64,000 bases of DNA from Zygnema cylindricum (lineage: Eukaryota; Streptophyta; Zygnematophyceae; Zygnematales; Zygnemataceae), in contig JBBHKE010002794.1 in NCBI GenBank assembly GCA_037447655.1, forward strand, positions 203,168 to 267,167. Direction: 5' to 3'. Positions 54,670 to 64,000 of this stretch are shown here, piece after piece; the first letter of the stretch is position 1; each line of letters starts with the position of its first letter. The position numbers and the translations under genes were made by a program. The notes below the pieces were generated by a model, which saw nothing but the letters and a program-made list of their open reading frames with translations, was not told where the DNA came from and searched no databases.

Positions 54670-55992
54670 CACCGCGCATCGTTATTAGTGTCAAAGTTTA
54701 AATAGTGTGGAAGTAAATATATCGTCATTGACGCTAATTAAGATTTTTTTTTTTTTTTAAAAGGTGTATTCTAATTTCGGCGTTTATGCTAATTTGGGAA
54801 CCGCAAAAATGGAATATTCGTTGTACGATTATATACATTTATACATGTATCCGTACAAAATATTAAAAGCCGTACGCCGTCGTGAAATTTAAATATTCGT
54901 ACATGTAAGACTAAGGGTATGTCCCCGTGTACTTGTAACTTAGCGAACTTACTTTGTATTTTAGCGCGGATACGTCGGACCCGGTTTTCAAGTGTCCCTA
55001 TGTTTGTAAGGACGAAATCGTAACTTACGCTTGTGACGATTGTATACGTCGACAATACCTGTGACGGTTGACAACGTCTACAATCTGTGGTCGCACGTTA
55101 TTTTCTGGAACTGCTTGTGACGTCGCATGTCTTACCGTGACATTGTAGACGTACCGCCTTCCAGCCTGTGCAGTTTCACGGTCGAAGAAGATGCGCTTTG
55201 CCTTCGCGTCTCTTATCCGGTCGACGTGAAATGGCATCGGAATTTCGAGACCCCTGCAAAAAAAAAATCTCTACTGGACGAAAACGGACAAAACCAAACA
55301 AATTGTGTACTTTTTTCGTCGTATTCGAACGCAAACGCCAAACGGACAAAACATAGCGACTGCCGTACTTTCCTTTGTCTTTTAAAATCGTGTGAAAAAC
55401 TTCGAAAATTACAGCACGTGCGAATGTGTGTTCCTATTTGTTTAAATAAAATCCCTTGTTTTAAAACACATCGCGCATGTGTTTTAAAGATAAGGTTGAA
55501 GATGACGTTTTTTGTCGTCAAAGTGGGTCGAAAAACATAAGACGACAAATTTCTGTACACCCTAAGTTCGAGGATGACGCAAATTGTACTCTTCAAATTT
55601 GCGATTCCTTCGTACGGTTGGAACTTAGGCAGTACGGCGCTAAGTTTTACAGGAAAACGACATAAAAAAACCCTTACTTATGCACATGGGGACACACCCT
55701 AATTTACGTGTCAGAACAATCCCGTTTTTTTAGCGCACGATCCTATGCGTGCGCGTCTGATTTAAATCATTTTTTGTAAAATTTTCACTTGAAAGGTACA
55801 TTTATGTACGGTCTGACATCGACCGTACACCACACTATTTAGATATTTTTGTCGTTCGTCCTTTACGGTATTTTGTACGGTACCTTAATTGACGTCTAGG
55901 AAAAATTAAAATCATGTATCCTATTTGAGGAAAAAAATCAAAATTTTAAAAACCCAAATTAGTGTCGTTGACACTAATAACGATGCGCGGTG
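54670..55992. mobile_element. 0.52 kb MITE, copy 2, carrying a Harbinger-like insertion
   Basis: TA-flanked; both ends read inward as CACCGCGCATCGTTATTAGTG. Without the insertion (54915-55699 plus 3-bp duplication) it is about 535 bp and collinear with 52480-53002 in inverse orientation. Confidence 0.8.
54915..55699. mobile_element. PIF/Harbinger-like non-autonomous element
   Basis: Ends GGGTATGTCCCCGTGTAC and (from the right) GGGTGTGTCCCCATGTGC match at 15 of 18 positions. It is flanked by a 3-bp duplication TAA (54912-54914, 55700-55702). The empty site is visible in the sister MITE near 52770. The 3-bp TAA duplication with GGG-start ends fits PIF/Harbinger. An open frame at 55127-55540 resembles no transposase I know and is probably chance. 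Confidence 0.75.
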
Positions 55993-55997
55993 TAGTG

Positions 55998-56155
55998 CTT
56001 TTTCGCCACTTAAAACATGTTTTTCTCGGCGCACACTTGTCGGATTGCTAATACGGTGCGATTGAAAGGAATTCTCACCATTTGATTGGTTGTTTGGGAT
56101 TAAGCATTTTGACACGTATGCACAGAGAAAACATGTTGTAAGATGCGAAAAAAAC
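55998..56155. repeat. Second copy of the short inverted-repeat element
   Basis: TTTTTCGCCACTTAAAACATG on the left and ACATGTTGTAAGATGCGAAA on the right form an imperfect inverted pair, as at 53401-53570. It lies directly beside the MITE end. Confidence 0.6.
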
Positions 56156-56256
56156 ATCAGCACTAAAAGCGGTAAACGCTGTACTTGCAATTCATTCAGT
56201 GTAAGCATTTTGACGCATATATCTTCTTTTTTTATAATTCGTTTTTCAGTTTTCAA

Positions 56257-57168
56257 GCTGAGTTCCAGGAGTCCCTTTTCCCTACAGGAACACTCGAGAG
56301 GTAAGTTTTATTTGTCGTTATTCGGTTCAGAACCTTTGACAGGGATCTTTATCGGAAATTTTTATTTTTAATTTTGTTTAACTAAGTTAGAATTATCATT
56401 TTCCTGGCTGTAAATATCAACTAACGATAGGACTATAAGTTTTAATACATTTTAATGAAGACAGAATATCAATTAAAGCTCAGGAATTGCTTTTACAAGC
56501 AACAATCAGCTCAAGTCTATTGTTTTTCTTATGCAATCTAGAAGATTTTTAACAAATTATATTTTTTTCAGACAAGTTTTGTAGTGCGGTAGTTCCTCTG
56601 ACGTTGAAGATATTAAAAAATAAATTCTGACCTTTAGATCTTTTGCCTTTTGTTTTAAGGTTTATATTAAAGTTTTTTTACACCTGAATTTATATCTCAT
56701 TCCGATGTATTAATTACTGTTTTTATGTTGATTCATTTTTATGAAAAAGTTTCTCTATCAAAAATACATTTTTATTGCACCTTGTTTAGAGATTTTAATG
56801 TGTTTTGTGGTCTATAGCTGTTGTTTTAATCCTTGTTAATTTTCACTGTTTTTTTTTTTTTGCAATGTCTATGTCCTTCAGTTGTTGCTTTAGAGTTTCC
56901 TTTTTAGTTATGTTTTTTTCCATTGTCTATATCCTTTTTAAGCTTTTCTGTTGCTAGTATGCATTTTTACTCGTTCTTATTAATCTCTTTCTTTTAATTT
57001 TTTGAATTTGAAGAAAACTTAGAGAATATTTCCATTCGAACTTTATGTATATTATTCTTCACAGTTGTAACTGACTCTTGTCTTGTATATGATTCAGGTA
57101 TTTGGCCACTTTTCCGGCTATTAAAAAATAACTATATATATTCATATATACAAATTTGACTTTCAAAA
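56257..57168 (+). promoter_or_regulatory. Upstream region of the aldo/keto reductase, possible 5' UTR intron
   Basis: A strong donor-like GAG/GTAAGT is at 56301, and acceptor-like sites are at 57063 (TTCACAG) and 57097 (GATTCAG), with a T-rich interval between them. This would make a non-coding first exon ending at 56300. A TATATATATT stretch lies at about 57131. Not proven without transcripts. Confidence 0.35.
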
Positions 57169-58496
57169 ATGGCTACGAAGGTCCTTCCAGAGGTTAAACA
57201 GCTTCCCCTTGGTAGTCAAGGAATGGTTTCTTCTCAACAAGGCCTTGGTTGTATGGGAATGTCCATGTTTTATGGAACTAGAGGAAAGCCTGATGAAGAG
57301 AATATTCGAACCATTCGACGAGCTGTTGAACTAGGAGTGACAATGCTTGACACCATGGATTTATATGGGCCCTTTACCAATGAGATTCTAGTTGGAAAAG
57401 CTATCAAAGACATCCGAGATAAGGTTTGTTTCAACGACAAATACTTTCTTGTATCGCAAAATTCTTGCTAGTGTTATTCTTGTTGGTAAAGCTATTAAAG
57501 ATATCCGAGACAAGGTCTGTTTAAACAACATGTGCTTTCTTGTATTGTAAGTGTTGTCCTTGTTGGAAAAGCTGTAAAAGACATTCGAAATAAGGTTTGC
57601 TTCAAAGACGAATACTCTCTTGTATTGTAAATTTCTTGTAAGTTTTATTCTTGTTGGTAAAGCTATCAAAGGTATTGCAGGGAAAGTGTGTTTAAACAAC
57701 GAATACTTTCTTGTATCAGAAGAGTTATTCTTGATGGAAAGCCTATTAAAGGCATCCGAGATAAGGTCTGTTAAAATGACGAGTTTGTTTTTGTATCGGA
57801 AGTGTTGGTGTAATATGCATGAATTACTGATACATATTTCATATTACAGTTACACCGTGAATCACTATTAGCGAAAGTAACAATAATCTGTGCCGGTCTT
57901 TTATGTGCTTTGAACTCAAAATGGCGTTAATAGTAATATTAGCATTTTTTTCTCAACGCTAATCTGGTAAGCGGTTAAAAATTGTTCACGCCGCTCGAGC
58001 ATAAGAGAGAATTGAAAGTCTAAAATAGCGATTCATGGTGTAGTTTACCTGTCCTTTTTCTCTTCGTGTGCTTTTTAATGACCATTTTCTAATCTTTATA
58101 GATGGCCTGAAGTCAATTCACGGTTGAGCAAGATGTAAATGCTAGAGGAAAAAAACAGGAAGTGGCTAATTGTGTAGGTTTTACTTCAAAAGTTTTACCA
58201 ATTACGGCCACAACTACAAGATTTGGCAGTTGTCTTGTATAAACATGATTAGTGCTTCTATTGTCGACTTTCCGTACCTCTGAGATTTACTGATATGTCA
58301 ATACTTGATTTTCGTGTAGGTTCAAATTTGCACAAAATACGGACCAATTGTGAAGGATGGTCAAATTGTTGGACATTGTTCGACACCAGAATATACAAGA
58401 AAGGCATGTTTGGGCTCTATCGAGCGTTTGGGAATAGACTACATTGACCTTTATTACCTGCGAAGCCCAGATCACAGTACTCCGATTGAAGACACT
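57169..58496 (+). CDS. Aldo/keto reductase, first two exons (partial)
   Basis: Join 57169-57423 and 58320-58496, both phase 0, 144 codons so far; the rest lies beyond element G or is lost. Exon 1: MATKVLPEVK, LGSQGMVSSQQGLGCMGMS, then DTMDLYGPFTNEILVGKA (catalytic Asp and Tyr region). Exon 2: VQICTKYGP (catalytic Lys) and LGIDYIDLYY. Similar to plant cytosolic NADPH-dependent aldo/keto reductases of the auxin-induced/perakine-reductase group. Where those have YYQHRVD, this reads YYLRSPD, so the tetrad His is Arg. The exon 1 end and donor are tandemly repeated in the intron. A MITE (57853-58040) is also in this intron. Donor of exon 2 is ACT/GTATGT. Confidence 0.75.
57385..57780 (+). repeat. 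Five tandem copies of the exon 1 end plus its splice donor
   Basis: Units start at 57385 (in exon), 57476, 57556, 57647 and 57727, with alternating spacing 91, 80, 91, 80, so the true period is a 171-bp dimer. Each encodes an ILVGKAIKDIRDK-like peptide and carries a donor-like AAG/GTYTGY (57424, 57515, 57595, 57766) or AAA/GTGTGT (57686). Confidence 0.8.
57853..58040. mobile_element. MITE in the aldo/keto reductase intron
   Basis: TA-flanked ends CACCGTGAATCACTATTAG and AAATAGCGATTCATGGTG, 188 bp. Confidence 0.68.
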
Positions 58497-58807
58497 GTAT
58501 GTTTTCTACAACTAAATGTCTCTCAAATTTCTTCCTCGCTTTCATTACTTTCAGGACTAGTTTTTTTCCTGATTTTGAAGGAATGAGTCGATCTTTTTTT
58601 TTTCTTTTGACGAGAGGTAGCTTCGAACATTCATTGTCAATCACATGTTTGATTTCCCTGTTTATGAAGTTAAGTTATGTTTATGAATTGGTTTGGAAAG
58701 AAGGGCCATGGACGGCCCACAATAATCAACTGCTTGTTTGTCAGTTATCCATCATATTGCACTAGTAAACATGGGCCATTCAATCAACACAATTTGTCAT
58801 TTAAATT
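58497..58807 (+). other. Start of aldo/keto reductase intron 2
   Basis: T-rich intron-like sequence after GTATGT with no coding match. It is interrupted by element G. Confidence 0.5.
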
Positions 58808-59324
58808 TATAGCATTTGATGACATGGCAGCGGACGGAAAATAGGAAGGAAGTAAATATAGAAAAGGACAAAGGGTAAAGAAAGACAAATAGTATTTCTT
58901 AATTGTATTGAAGAATACAGGGCGGTCGTTTAAGTAGAATAGAGGAAGTCACGGATGTGGCTTTTCAAGATCTAGAGAGCTTGTGTGACCTGAAAGGTCA
59001 CTTGGCTCTTTTGCCGAAAAGGCAAAAGTGAGATCCTTAGTTGTCAGTGAGAGCTAAGGATCAAATCTATTTGTCAGGCACTACAAAAGCTACAGTGTGC
59101 GCTTCTAAGAAGCGCCAGGAGAAGAAAACAAAAGACAAATAGAAAGAGAGTAGAAACAGAAAACTGAAACTAAGATAAAACGGAAAAGCAGGAAACTAGG
59201 GCTAAGTAGATACCATAGGCTAGAATGCTATAACTAGCTAGATAACGCAAACTGGAATACCAGTTTGCGTCATTAACAAGGTAGAGCTATCCTGAAGATT
59301 CTAACAAAGGAAATAATTTTAACA
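58808..59324 (-). repeat. 3' LTR of element G
   Basis: TGTTAAAATTATTTCC (59324) to AAATGCTATA (58808), about 515 bp. The gag initiation region (ATGTCATCAAATGC) lies at its inner end and is duplicated in both LTRs. Its U3 half does not match the other LTR beyond about 63755. Confidence 0.8.
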
Positions 59325-59337
59325 CCCCCCCTCTTGG

Positions 59338-61002
59338 TTAGAATCGAAGGCCGGAGGAAGATAGATGAAGGTCGAACTGAGGTCGTGCAAGGGCTTTTGT
59401 GAGGAAGTCAGCCAGTTGCTTTGAAGTGGGACAGTAGGTGAACGTGACAGTGCCCGCAGCAATAGCATCACATGTGAAGTGAAATTGAATATCAATGTGC
59501 TTCGTCCGGCGATGATGCACTGGGTTGCCCATTAGGGCAAGAGCTCCTTGGGAGTCGCTGAAGATGACAGTGGCGGAAGTTTGAGGAGACTGAAGATTGG
59601 CGAGGGGAAAACGTAACCAGATCGCCTCCTTTGTTGCATGAGTGGCAGCCATGTATTCCGATTCGGTGGAGGAAAGAGCAACTGTTGGCTGCTTTTTAGA
59701 AGCCCAGGAAATGAGGGCTCCGTGAACAGAGAAACAAACACCAGTTGTGGAGCGTCGGGAATCCAAGTCGCCCCCCCAATCCGCATCACAGAAGCCAACC
59801 AGCTGAGGGGAGGAGGAACCATGGAAGGTGAGCTTCAGAGTCTTGGTTCCTTGAAGGTAACGAAGGACTCTTTTGGCGGCAAGGAGGTGATCAACTGAAG
59901 GGTTAGATACAAACTGACTGAGCTGCCCGATAGCTACCGCTATGTCTGGACGTGTTCCTATCATAGCATACATCAAACTGCCAACAATAGAACGATTCGG
60001 CTCATGTGTTGCTCCCGGGACAGGCCCTCCGGTGTTTTTGATGAGTTTGACATTGGGGTCTAAAGGAGTGGAAATTGGACTGCAATCTGACATGGAAAAT
60101 CTGGTGAGGATTTCAGTGACATATTTTTCCTGAGATAGATATAAGGTTTTGGAGGGTCGGTCTCGACCTACAAAAATGCCAAGGCAGTATTCTACTTCCC
60201 CTAAGTCCGTCATAGAAAAGTGGAGATTGAGCATAGTTTTGATGAGATTGATGAGGGGAAGAGAGGGACTTGCTAGAAGAAGATCATCAACATAGATAAC
60301 TAGAATGACCAAAGACTCTTCATTACCTCGTAGAAAGAGTCCAAAATCTGCATCGAGCTTGTGAAATCCCGCTTTGAAGAGAACTGCCTCCAGGTATTTG
60401 TTCCAAACGCGAGGTGCCTGTTTTAGGCCGTAGAGCAATTTGAAGAGTCGACAGACGAGGTGCTCGTTGCCTGGTGCGACATATCCTTCCGGTTGGCGGA
60501 TGAATATCTCCTCAGTTAATGTGCCGTAGAGGAAGGCCGTCTGTACATCCATGTGATGGAAGTGCCAATCACGAGCAGCCGCAAGGGAGAGGAGTATGCG
60601 AATGGAAGTAAACTTTGCCACTGGAGCGTAGGTTTCATTGAAGTCTACTCCCTCCTTTTGCAAGAAACCTTTGGCTACGAAGCGAGCTTTGTAGCGATCA
60701 AGAGATCCGTCAGACTTGGTTTTGATTCGAATGACCCATTTTGGGCCAATGACTTTTTGACCGTGTGGAAGGGAGGTGAGTTTCCACGTTCCATTTTTTT
60801 GCAAAGATGCAAACTCTGCATCTGTGGCGACTTTCCAAGAGGCAACATTCGGGCTATTCATGGCGGCTGAAAAGGACTGAGGTACGTCGACAGTGGCGAT
60901 GTTTGCTGTGCCAGTAGATTCGAGTAGCTGGAGTGCATGAATTCGGTCACTTTTTCGGATGGATGGAGCACGGGCAGCAGTAGGAGGAACAGGGATGCCC
61001 AC
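59338..61002 (-). CDS. Reverse transcriptase-RNase H region of element G (554-codon frame)
   Basis: This uninterrupted frame covers the RVT_2 domain and Copia RNase H. It shows WKVATDAEFASLQKNGTW, YKARFVAKGFLQKEGVDF, HHMDVQTAFLYG, LYGLKQAPRVWNKYL, the catalytic box YVDDLLLASPS, GSLMYAMIGTRPDI, DADWGGD, SSTESEYMAATHATKEAIW, SDSQGALALM and RTKHIDIQFHF, ending LADFLTKAL. All expected catalytic motifs are visible. It is in the same frame as the upstream integrase ORF, separated by a single TGA at 61114-61116. Confidence 0.9.
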   Translation of the reverse strand: MGIPVPPTAARAPSIRKSDRIHALQLLESTGTANIATVDVPQSFSAAMNSPNVASWKVATDAEFASLQKNGTWKLTSLPHGQKVIGPKWVIRIKTKSDGSLDRYKARFVAKGFLQKEGVDFNETYAPVAKFTSIRILLSLAAARDWHFHHMDVQTAFLYGTLTEEIFIRQPEGYVAPGNEHLVCRLFKLLYGLKQAPRVWNKYLEAVLFKAGFHKLDADFGLFLRGNEESLVILVIYVDDLLLASPSLPLINLIKTMLNLHFSMTDLGEVEYCLGIFVGRDRPSKTLYLSQEKYVTEILTRFSMSDCSPISTPLDPNVKLIKNTGGPVPGATHEPNRSIVGSLMYAMIGTRPDIAVAIGQLSQFVSNPSVDHLLAAKRVLRYLQGTKTLKLTFHGSSSPQLVGFCDADWGGDLDSRRSTTGVCFSVHGALISWASKKQPTVALSSTESEYMAATHATKEAIWLRFPLANLQSPQTSATVIFSDSQGALALMGNPVHHRRTKHIDIQFHFTCDAIAAGTVTFTYCPTSKQLADFLTKALARPQFDLHLSSSGLRF

Positions 61003-61113
61003 CGGAATGACATATGGTGGATCATTAGGATTGACGGAGGAAAGTGAGTAAGGATCTGAACTTGTCCGAGGGAGTTTGGGAGGGGAGTTTTGAAATTTGG
61101 TTTCTGAAGTTGT

Positions 61114-62247
61114 TCAGATGACTGGGGAGGAAGGGAGTAGCAGAGAAGGATGGAAGAGTGAAGGTAAACTGATTGAGTTGGAAAGAATGGTAGGGGAAAT
61201 GATGGATAGGGGTGATGAAGGAGGTTCTGTCTCGGCAAGAGGGAGAGGAATGGGGGAGATAGAGGAGTTCAGAAGTTTGAGAAGGAGAGGACTTTCGTTA
61301 AAACTGACGTCACAGCTTAGGACAACCTGTCGTTCGCTGGAGATCCAGATTCGATATGCCTTTGATTCGGTGGCAAAGCCGACGAGGACGCCCGATTTGG
61401 CCCGGCTATCCCATTTGCCAGATGGAGTAAGATTTTTCACCCACGCTGTACAACCGAATATACGAAGGTGGGAGACGTTCGGTTTAAGTCCCGTCCATGC
61501 TTCGTAAAGGGTTTTTCCAGGAAGTGCGGACGTTGGAGAAAGATTTTGTAAGTAATTTGCAGTGGTTATAGATTCTGCCCAAAAATTTGTAGACAGGGCA
61601 GCGAAATGTAACATGGATCTGGCCATGTTAACTACTGTACGATTATACCTTTCGGAAACTCCGTTTTGCTGCGGCGTATGGGCAATCGTGGATTGATGAA
61701 CAATACCATGAAGGCTAAGGTATCGCGAAAATTCGGTGGAGGAGTACTCCCCTCCATTGTCGGTTCGTAGACATTTAATTCGACGGTCAAGGGAATTTTT
61801 GACGAGGGACTTATAGTCTTGAAACTTTTGAAACGTATCACATTTTCGACGAAGTAGGAAAAGATGACAGAAGTGTGTGGCGTCATCGATGAATGTCACA
61901 AAATATAGAGCGCCGGTATCACTTGGAACCGACATGGGTCCACAGAGATCGGAGTGGACTAATGTGAGGGGACCGTCAGATTTTGAAGTGGAAGATGGAA
62001 AAGATGGACGCGTTAATTTTCCCTGGACGCATCCAGAGCAAAAGGGTAGATTTTTGGATAAAAATGGATCGAGGCCATTGACAAGGCCCTTGCTTAAAGC
62101 TTGCAGACTAGATGTGGAAAGATGGCCATATCTGAGATGCCATCGTGGGAATGAATGAGGAGATGGTGATGTAGCATAGTTGGCAGATCCGACAGATTGA
62201 AATTGTGATAGGATATAGATAGATCCGGATTTGATGCCAAGTCCCAC
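61114..62247 (-). CDS. GAG-pre-integrase and integrase of element G (377-codon frame)
   Basis: It shows HLRYGHLSTSSL and FCSGCVQGK (His/Cys zinc motif), VHSDLCGPM and FIDDATHFCH (two Asp of the DDE triad), DNGGEYSSTEF (Glu), TPQQNGVSERYNRTV and FWAESI. The C-terminus is Ser/Pro-rich. The only lesion before RT is one in-frame TGA (ATC-TGA-ACA). A frame change separates it from protease upstream. Confidence 0.9.
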   Translation of the reverse strand: MGLGIKSGSIYILSQFQSVGSANYATSPSPHSFPRWHLRYGHLSTSSLQALSKGLVNGLDPFLSKNLPFCSGCVQGKLTRPSFPSSTSKSDGPLTLVHSDLCGPMSVPSDTGALYFVTFIDDATHFCHLFLLRRKCDTFQKFQDYKSLVKNSLDRRIKCLRTDNGGEYSSTEFSRYLSLHGIVHQSTIAHTPQQNGVSERYNRTVVNMARSMLHFAALSTNFWAESITTANYLQNLSPTSALPGKTLYEAWTGLKPNVSHLRIFGCTAWVKNLTPSGKWDSRAKSGVLVGFATESKAYRIWISSERQVVLSCDVSFNESPLLLKLLNSSISPIPLPLAETEPPSSPLSIISPTILSNSISLPSLFHPSLLLPSSPVI

Positions 62248-62813
62248 TTGAGCGTGAGTTGAAGAAAAAAACGTAACAGTGGTTGTGGAAAAATCAGCAG
62301 TGGCGCCTTGGTGAAGAGCGGCGCCAACGGAGAAAAGGTTCTTTTCAGTCCGGGAACAAAAAGGACATGAGAAAGGGTTATTGGTGGTGTCACGTTCGGG
62401 TGGCCGACAGTGGAGATCTGGCCGATATGGGTGGCCGTTAAGGCGGCATTGTTACCAAGTAGTATCGCCATGGGAGAATGAAGTGGCGATATAGATGTAA
62501 ACCAATTGGAGCGTGATGATAAGTGATGGGACGCTCCTGAGTCTACGATCCAAGAATCGGTTTGTATGAGTGGATCGGTGACCTCGGATACGACTAGGGC
62601 GAATCCGTAATCAGACTGTGTTGGCTGATATGGAACAGCCGGCAACTGTCCCGCGACAGCTGGAGGGGAACTAAAAGGATATGTATTGTACCGTTGAATT
62701 ATAGGCAAAGGTTGAGTATATTCGCCAAGAGGAGCATTTCTGTATCCATGTGAATAGGAATAAGAGAAAGGATTTGTCGGCGCAAAATCTGCAGGAGCGG
62801 CCGGTTGAATCAC
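62094..62813 (-). pseudogene. Protease region of element G
   Basis: The frame holds DSWIVDSGASHHLSSRSNWF (aspartic protease motif DSGAS) and HVLFVPGLKR. It then drifts out of frame (Pro/Leu-rich, after about 62330) relative to the integrase frame, implying a frameshift of about one base. Confidence 0.8.
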
Positions 62814-63639
62814 TTCAGCAGTAGAAGCGTGACCATGATGATTGCCGCGGCCACCCTGGCGGCCACGCCCACCTGTACGACCAGGACCTTGACGTTCCTG
62901 CTTACGTTTAAGGGCAGGACAAGGGCAGGACAGTTGTCGATGACGTGGTCAAGTTCGCGACAATAGCGACAAGAGGAGCCTTTGGATGGCCGAGTGGACG
63001 GATGATAGGTCGCCAAGGCGACACCAGGAGACAAAGTTTTGTTTTGTCTCCTCATGTACCAGACTGGTGGTGAGAGACGAAATAGTGAAGACGAAATAGT
63101 GATGACGACAGGAGAGTTGTTGATGGATGAAATGAAGGCGGAGTAGGAGGGCGGCAGTACTCCCAAGATCGCCGTAATAATATCTTCGTCAGATACTGGA
63201 GTGTTGATGCAGCGCAAGCGACCAGCAATAGATTTGATGTTGTGTATGTATTGCTGGATATTCTCAGAAAGAAGTTTCTGAGAAGAGAGAAGTTGCCCAC
63301 GAAGTAGGAGTTTGTTTGACCAGGATTGGTTTTCGTACGCACTAGTCAACAATTTCCAGGCGTCCTGAGCAGAACTAGCGTCACGGATGAGGCCAAGTTG
63401 GGAAGGCTCAAGAGCAAGAACCAATCGCGAGTGCGCCTCCTCATTGTGAAGTATCCAACAGGTTTGGTGGCAGCAACGGAAGGTTTTGCCTCGCTTCCGC
63501 TGATAATGGACCAGAGTTTCTCCCGCCGCAAAAGGTGCTCGATCTGATACTTCCATCCATAGAAGTCCGAGCCATTAAATTTAGCAACGGTGTTGGAATT
63601 TGCGCTTAAAGGCCTATAACCTATAGCATTTGATGACAT
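62810..63639 (-). pseudogene. gag of element G
   Basis: Starts MSSNAIGYRPL at 63639, inside the LTR end, then NGSDFYGWKYQIEHLLRREKLW (UBN2-type N-terminus). A frameshift near 63420-63460 leads to NEEAHSRLVLALEPSQLGLIR and LSENIQQYIHNIKSI. The CCHC knuckle CRYCRELDHVIDNC is at about 62935-62976. Another frame change precedes protease. Confidence 0.83.
63610..63621 (-). promoter_or_regulatory. Primer-site-like sequence of element G
   Basis: The minus strand after the LTR reads GGTTATAGGCCT, two mismatches from the half-tRNA-iMet site GGTTATGGGCCC of the other lineage. It is coding (G-Y-R-P). Either a decayed half-tRNA site or use of another tRNA. Confidence 0.45.
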
Positions 63640-64000
63640 GGCAATGGACAGAAAATAGGAAGGAAGTAAATATAGAAAAAGACAAAGGGCAAAGAAAGAC
63701 ATAAATTATTTCTTAATTGTATTGAAGAATACAGGGCAGTCATTTAAGTTGAAGGAGATAAGATGAATTTACTGACGGGACATAAGAAGTTATGTTAATT
63801 CTTTATTAAATACAGAAAGAAACGGGAAACAGAAAAAGATATAAATGAAGGAAGGATAAAAGACAGGTAACGGTACAGTAGTTTACGATATCCAATATCC
63901 GGAAATTCGCGTTTAAGGTTGTGGCAACGATTTAAATTACCGAGCCTGAAGATACCTACCTTCATAGTCTAGCTCGTGGAAAACGCCGCCCTCTTTGAGA
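63622..64000 (-). repeat. 5' LTR of element G, partial
   Basis: It matches 58808-58940 closely, then diverges after about 63755. The rest to the window end shows no similarity I can see to the 3' LTR, so the LTR is either chimeric or broken there. Confidence 0.65.

Larger units (their letters stand above)
58808..64000 (-). mobile_element. Element G: Ty1/Copia retrotransposon of a third lineage, nearly complete
   Basis: The minus strand order is 5' LTR (from 63622 rightward, cut by the window), primer-like site, gag, protease, integrase, RT, RNase H, G-run polypurine tract (AAGAGGGGGGG) and 3' LTR (58808-59324). Two large frames are intact and in register. It lies in or just beyond the aldo/keto reductase gene. 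Confidence 0.88.

Noticed and set aside
55127-55540. 137-codon frame inside the Harbinger-like element as a transposase
   Set aside because: No DDE or helix-turn-helix motif and too short; a comparable frame exists on the other strand.
57388-57699. Minus-strand frame with repeated ALPTRI units
   Set aside because: It is the antisense of the tandem exon-donor repeats; the repeated peptide comes from the DNA repeat.

Overview
This 64 kb window is nuclear DNA from a eukaryote with a transposon-rich genome. It is most likely an alga or plant of the green lineage, for four reasons. Its clearest host gene encodes a fasciclin-like protein with an arabinogalactan-type SPAPGP motif. The second gene is a plant-type aldo/keto reductase. 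Both have introns of 0.7-1.4 kb. The retrotransposon primer sites match the anticodon arm of a plant-type initiator tRNA-Met (as remembered). The species cannot be named from sequence alone. No rRNA, tRNA gene, CRISPR or bacterial operon is present.

Most of the window is nested Ty1/Copia retrotransposons. One lineage (here the half-tRNA lineage) accounts for elements A, C, D, E and H, several solo LTRs and one truncated LTR. Layout: A (1-2545, minus, cut by the window edge); a truncated LTR (2790-3439); C (5455-17518, plus, target duplication TACTA/TACTG), which contains a minus-strand solo LTR (6917-8125) and the whole gag-only element D (9756-14110, perfect AATGG duplication); a decayed 544-codon reading frame on the minus strand (17704-20507) split by another solo LTR (18854-20017); a 0.63 kb polypurine tract; and a solo LTR (21769-22687, perfect CACGA duplication).

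From 24.2 to 26.6 kb lie DNA-transposon relics: a large foldback element with a nested MITE, and a hAT-type MITE with an 8-bp target duplication. The fasciclin-like gene (27140-30112, three exons) follows, with MITEs in both introns. A tandemly duplicated LINE fragment (30.9-32.9 and 43.7-44.2 kb) hosts element E (32912-43683, CCAAC duplication). E is itself split by H (36194-40482, TATCT duplication), a rearranged gag-only element with three LTR pieces and a circularly permuted interior. Element F (46356-51656) and element G (58808 to beyond 64000) belong to other Copia lineages on the minus strand. Between them are a possible gene exon (about 52.0-52.3 kb), two inverted copies of a 0.5 kb MITE (one carrying a Harbinger-like insertion with a TAA duplication), and the first two exons of the aldo/keto reductase (57169-58496). 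Element G lies downstream in that gene.

The most interesting material is the half-tRNA Copia lineage. Its primer binding site abuts the LTR and pairs with the anticodon arm, not the 3' end, of initiator tRNA. The gag start codon lies 20 nt inside the LTR, so the primer site is translated. The leader carries two hairpins whose second stem shows compensatory changes between subfamilies. The antisense strand of the LTR carries a T-arm/acceptor-like hairpin resembling the 3' half of the same tRNA. Gag-only derivatives of the lineage (D, H) are present and D looks recent.
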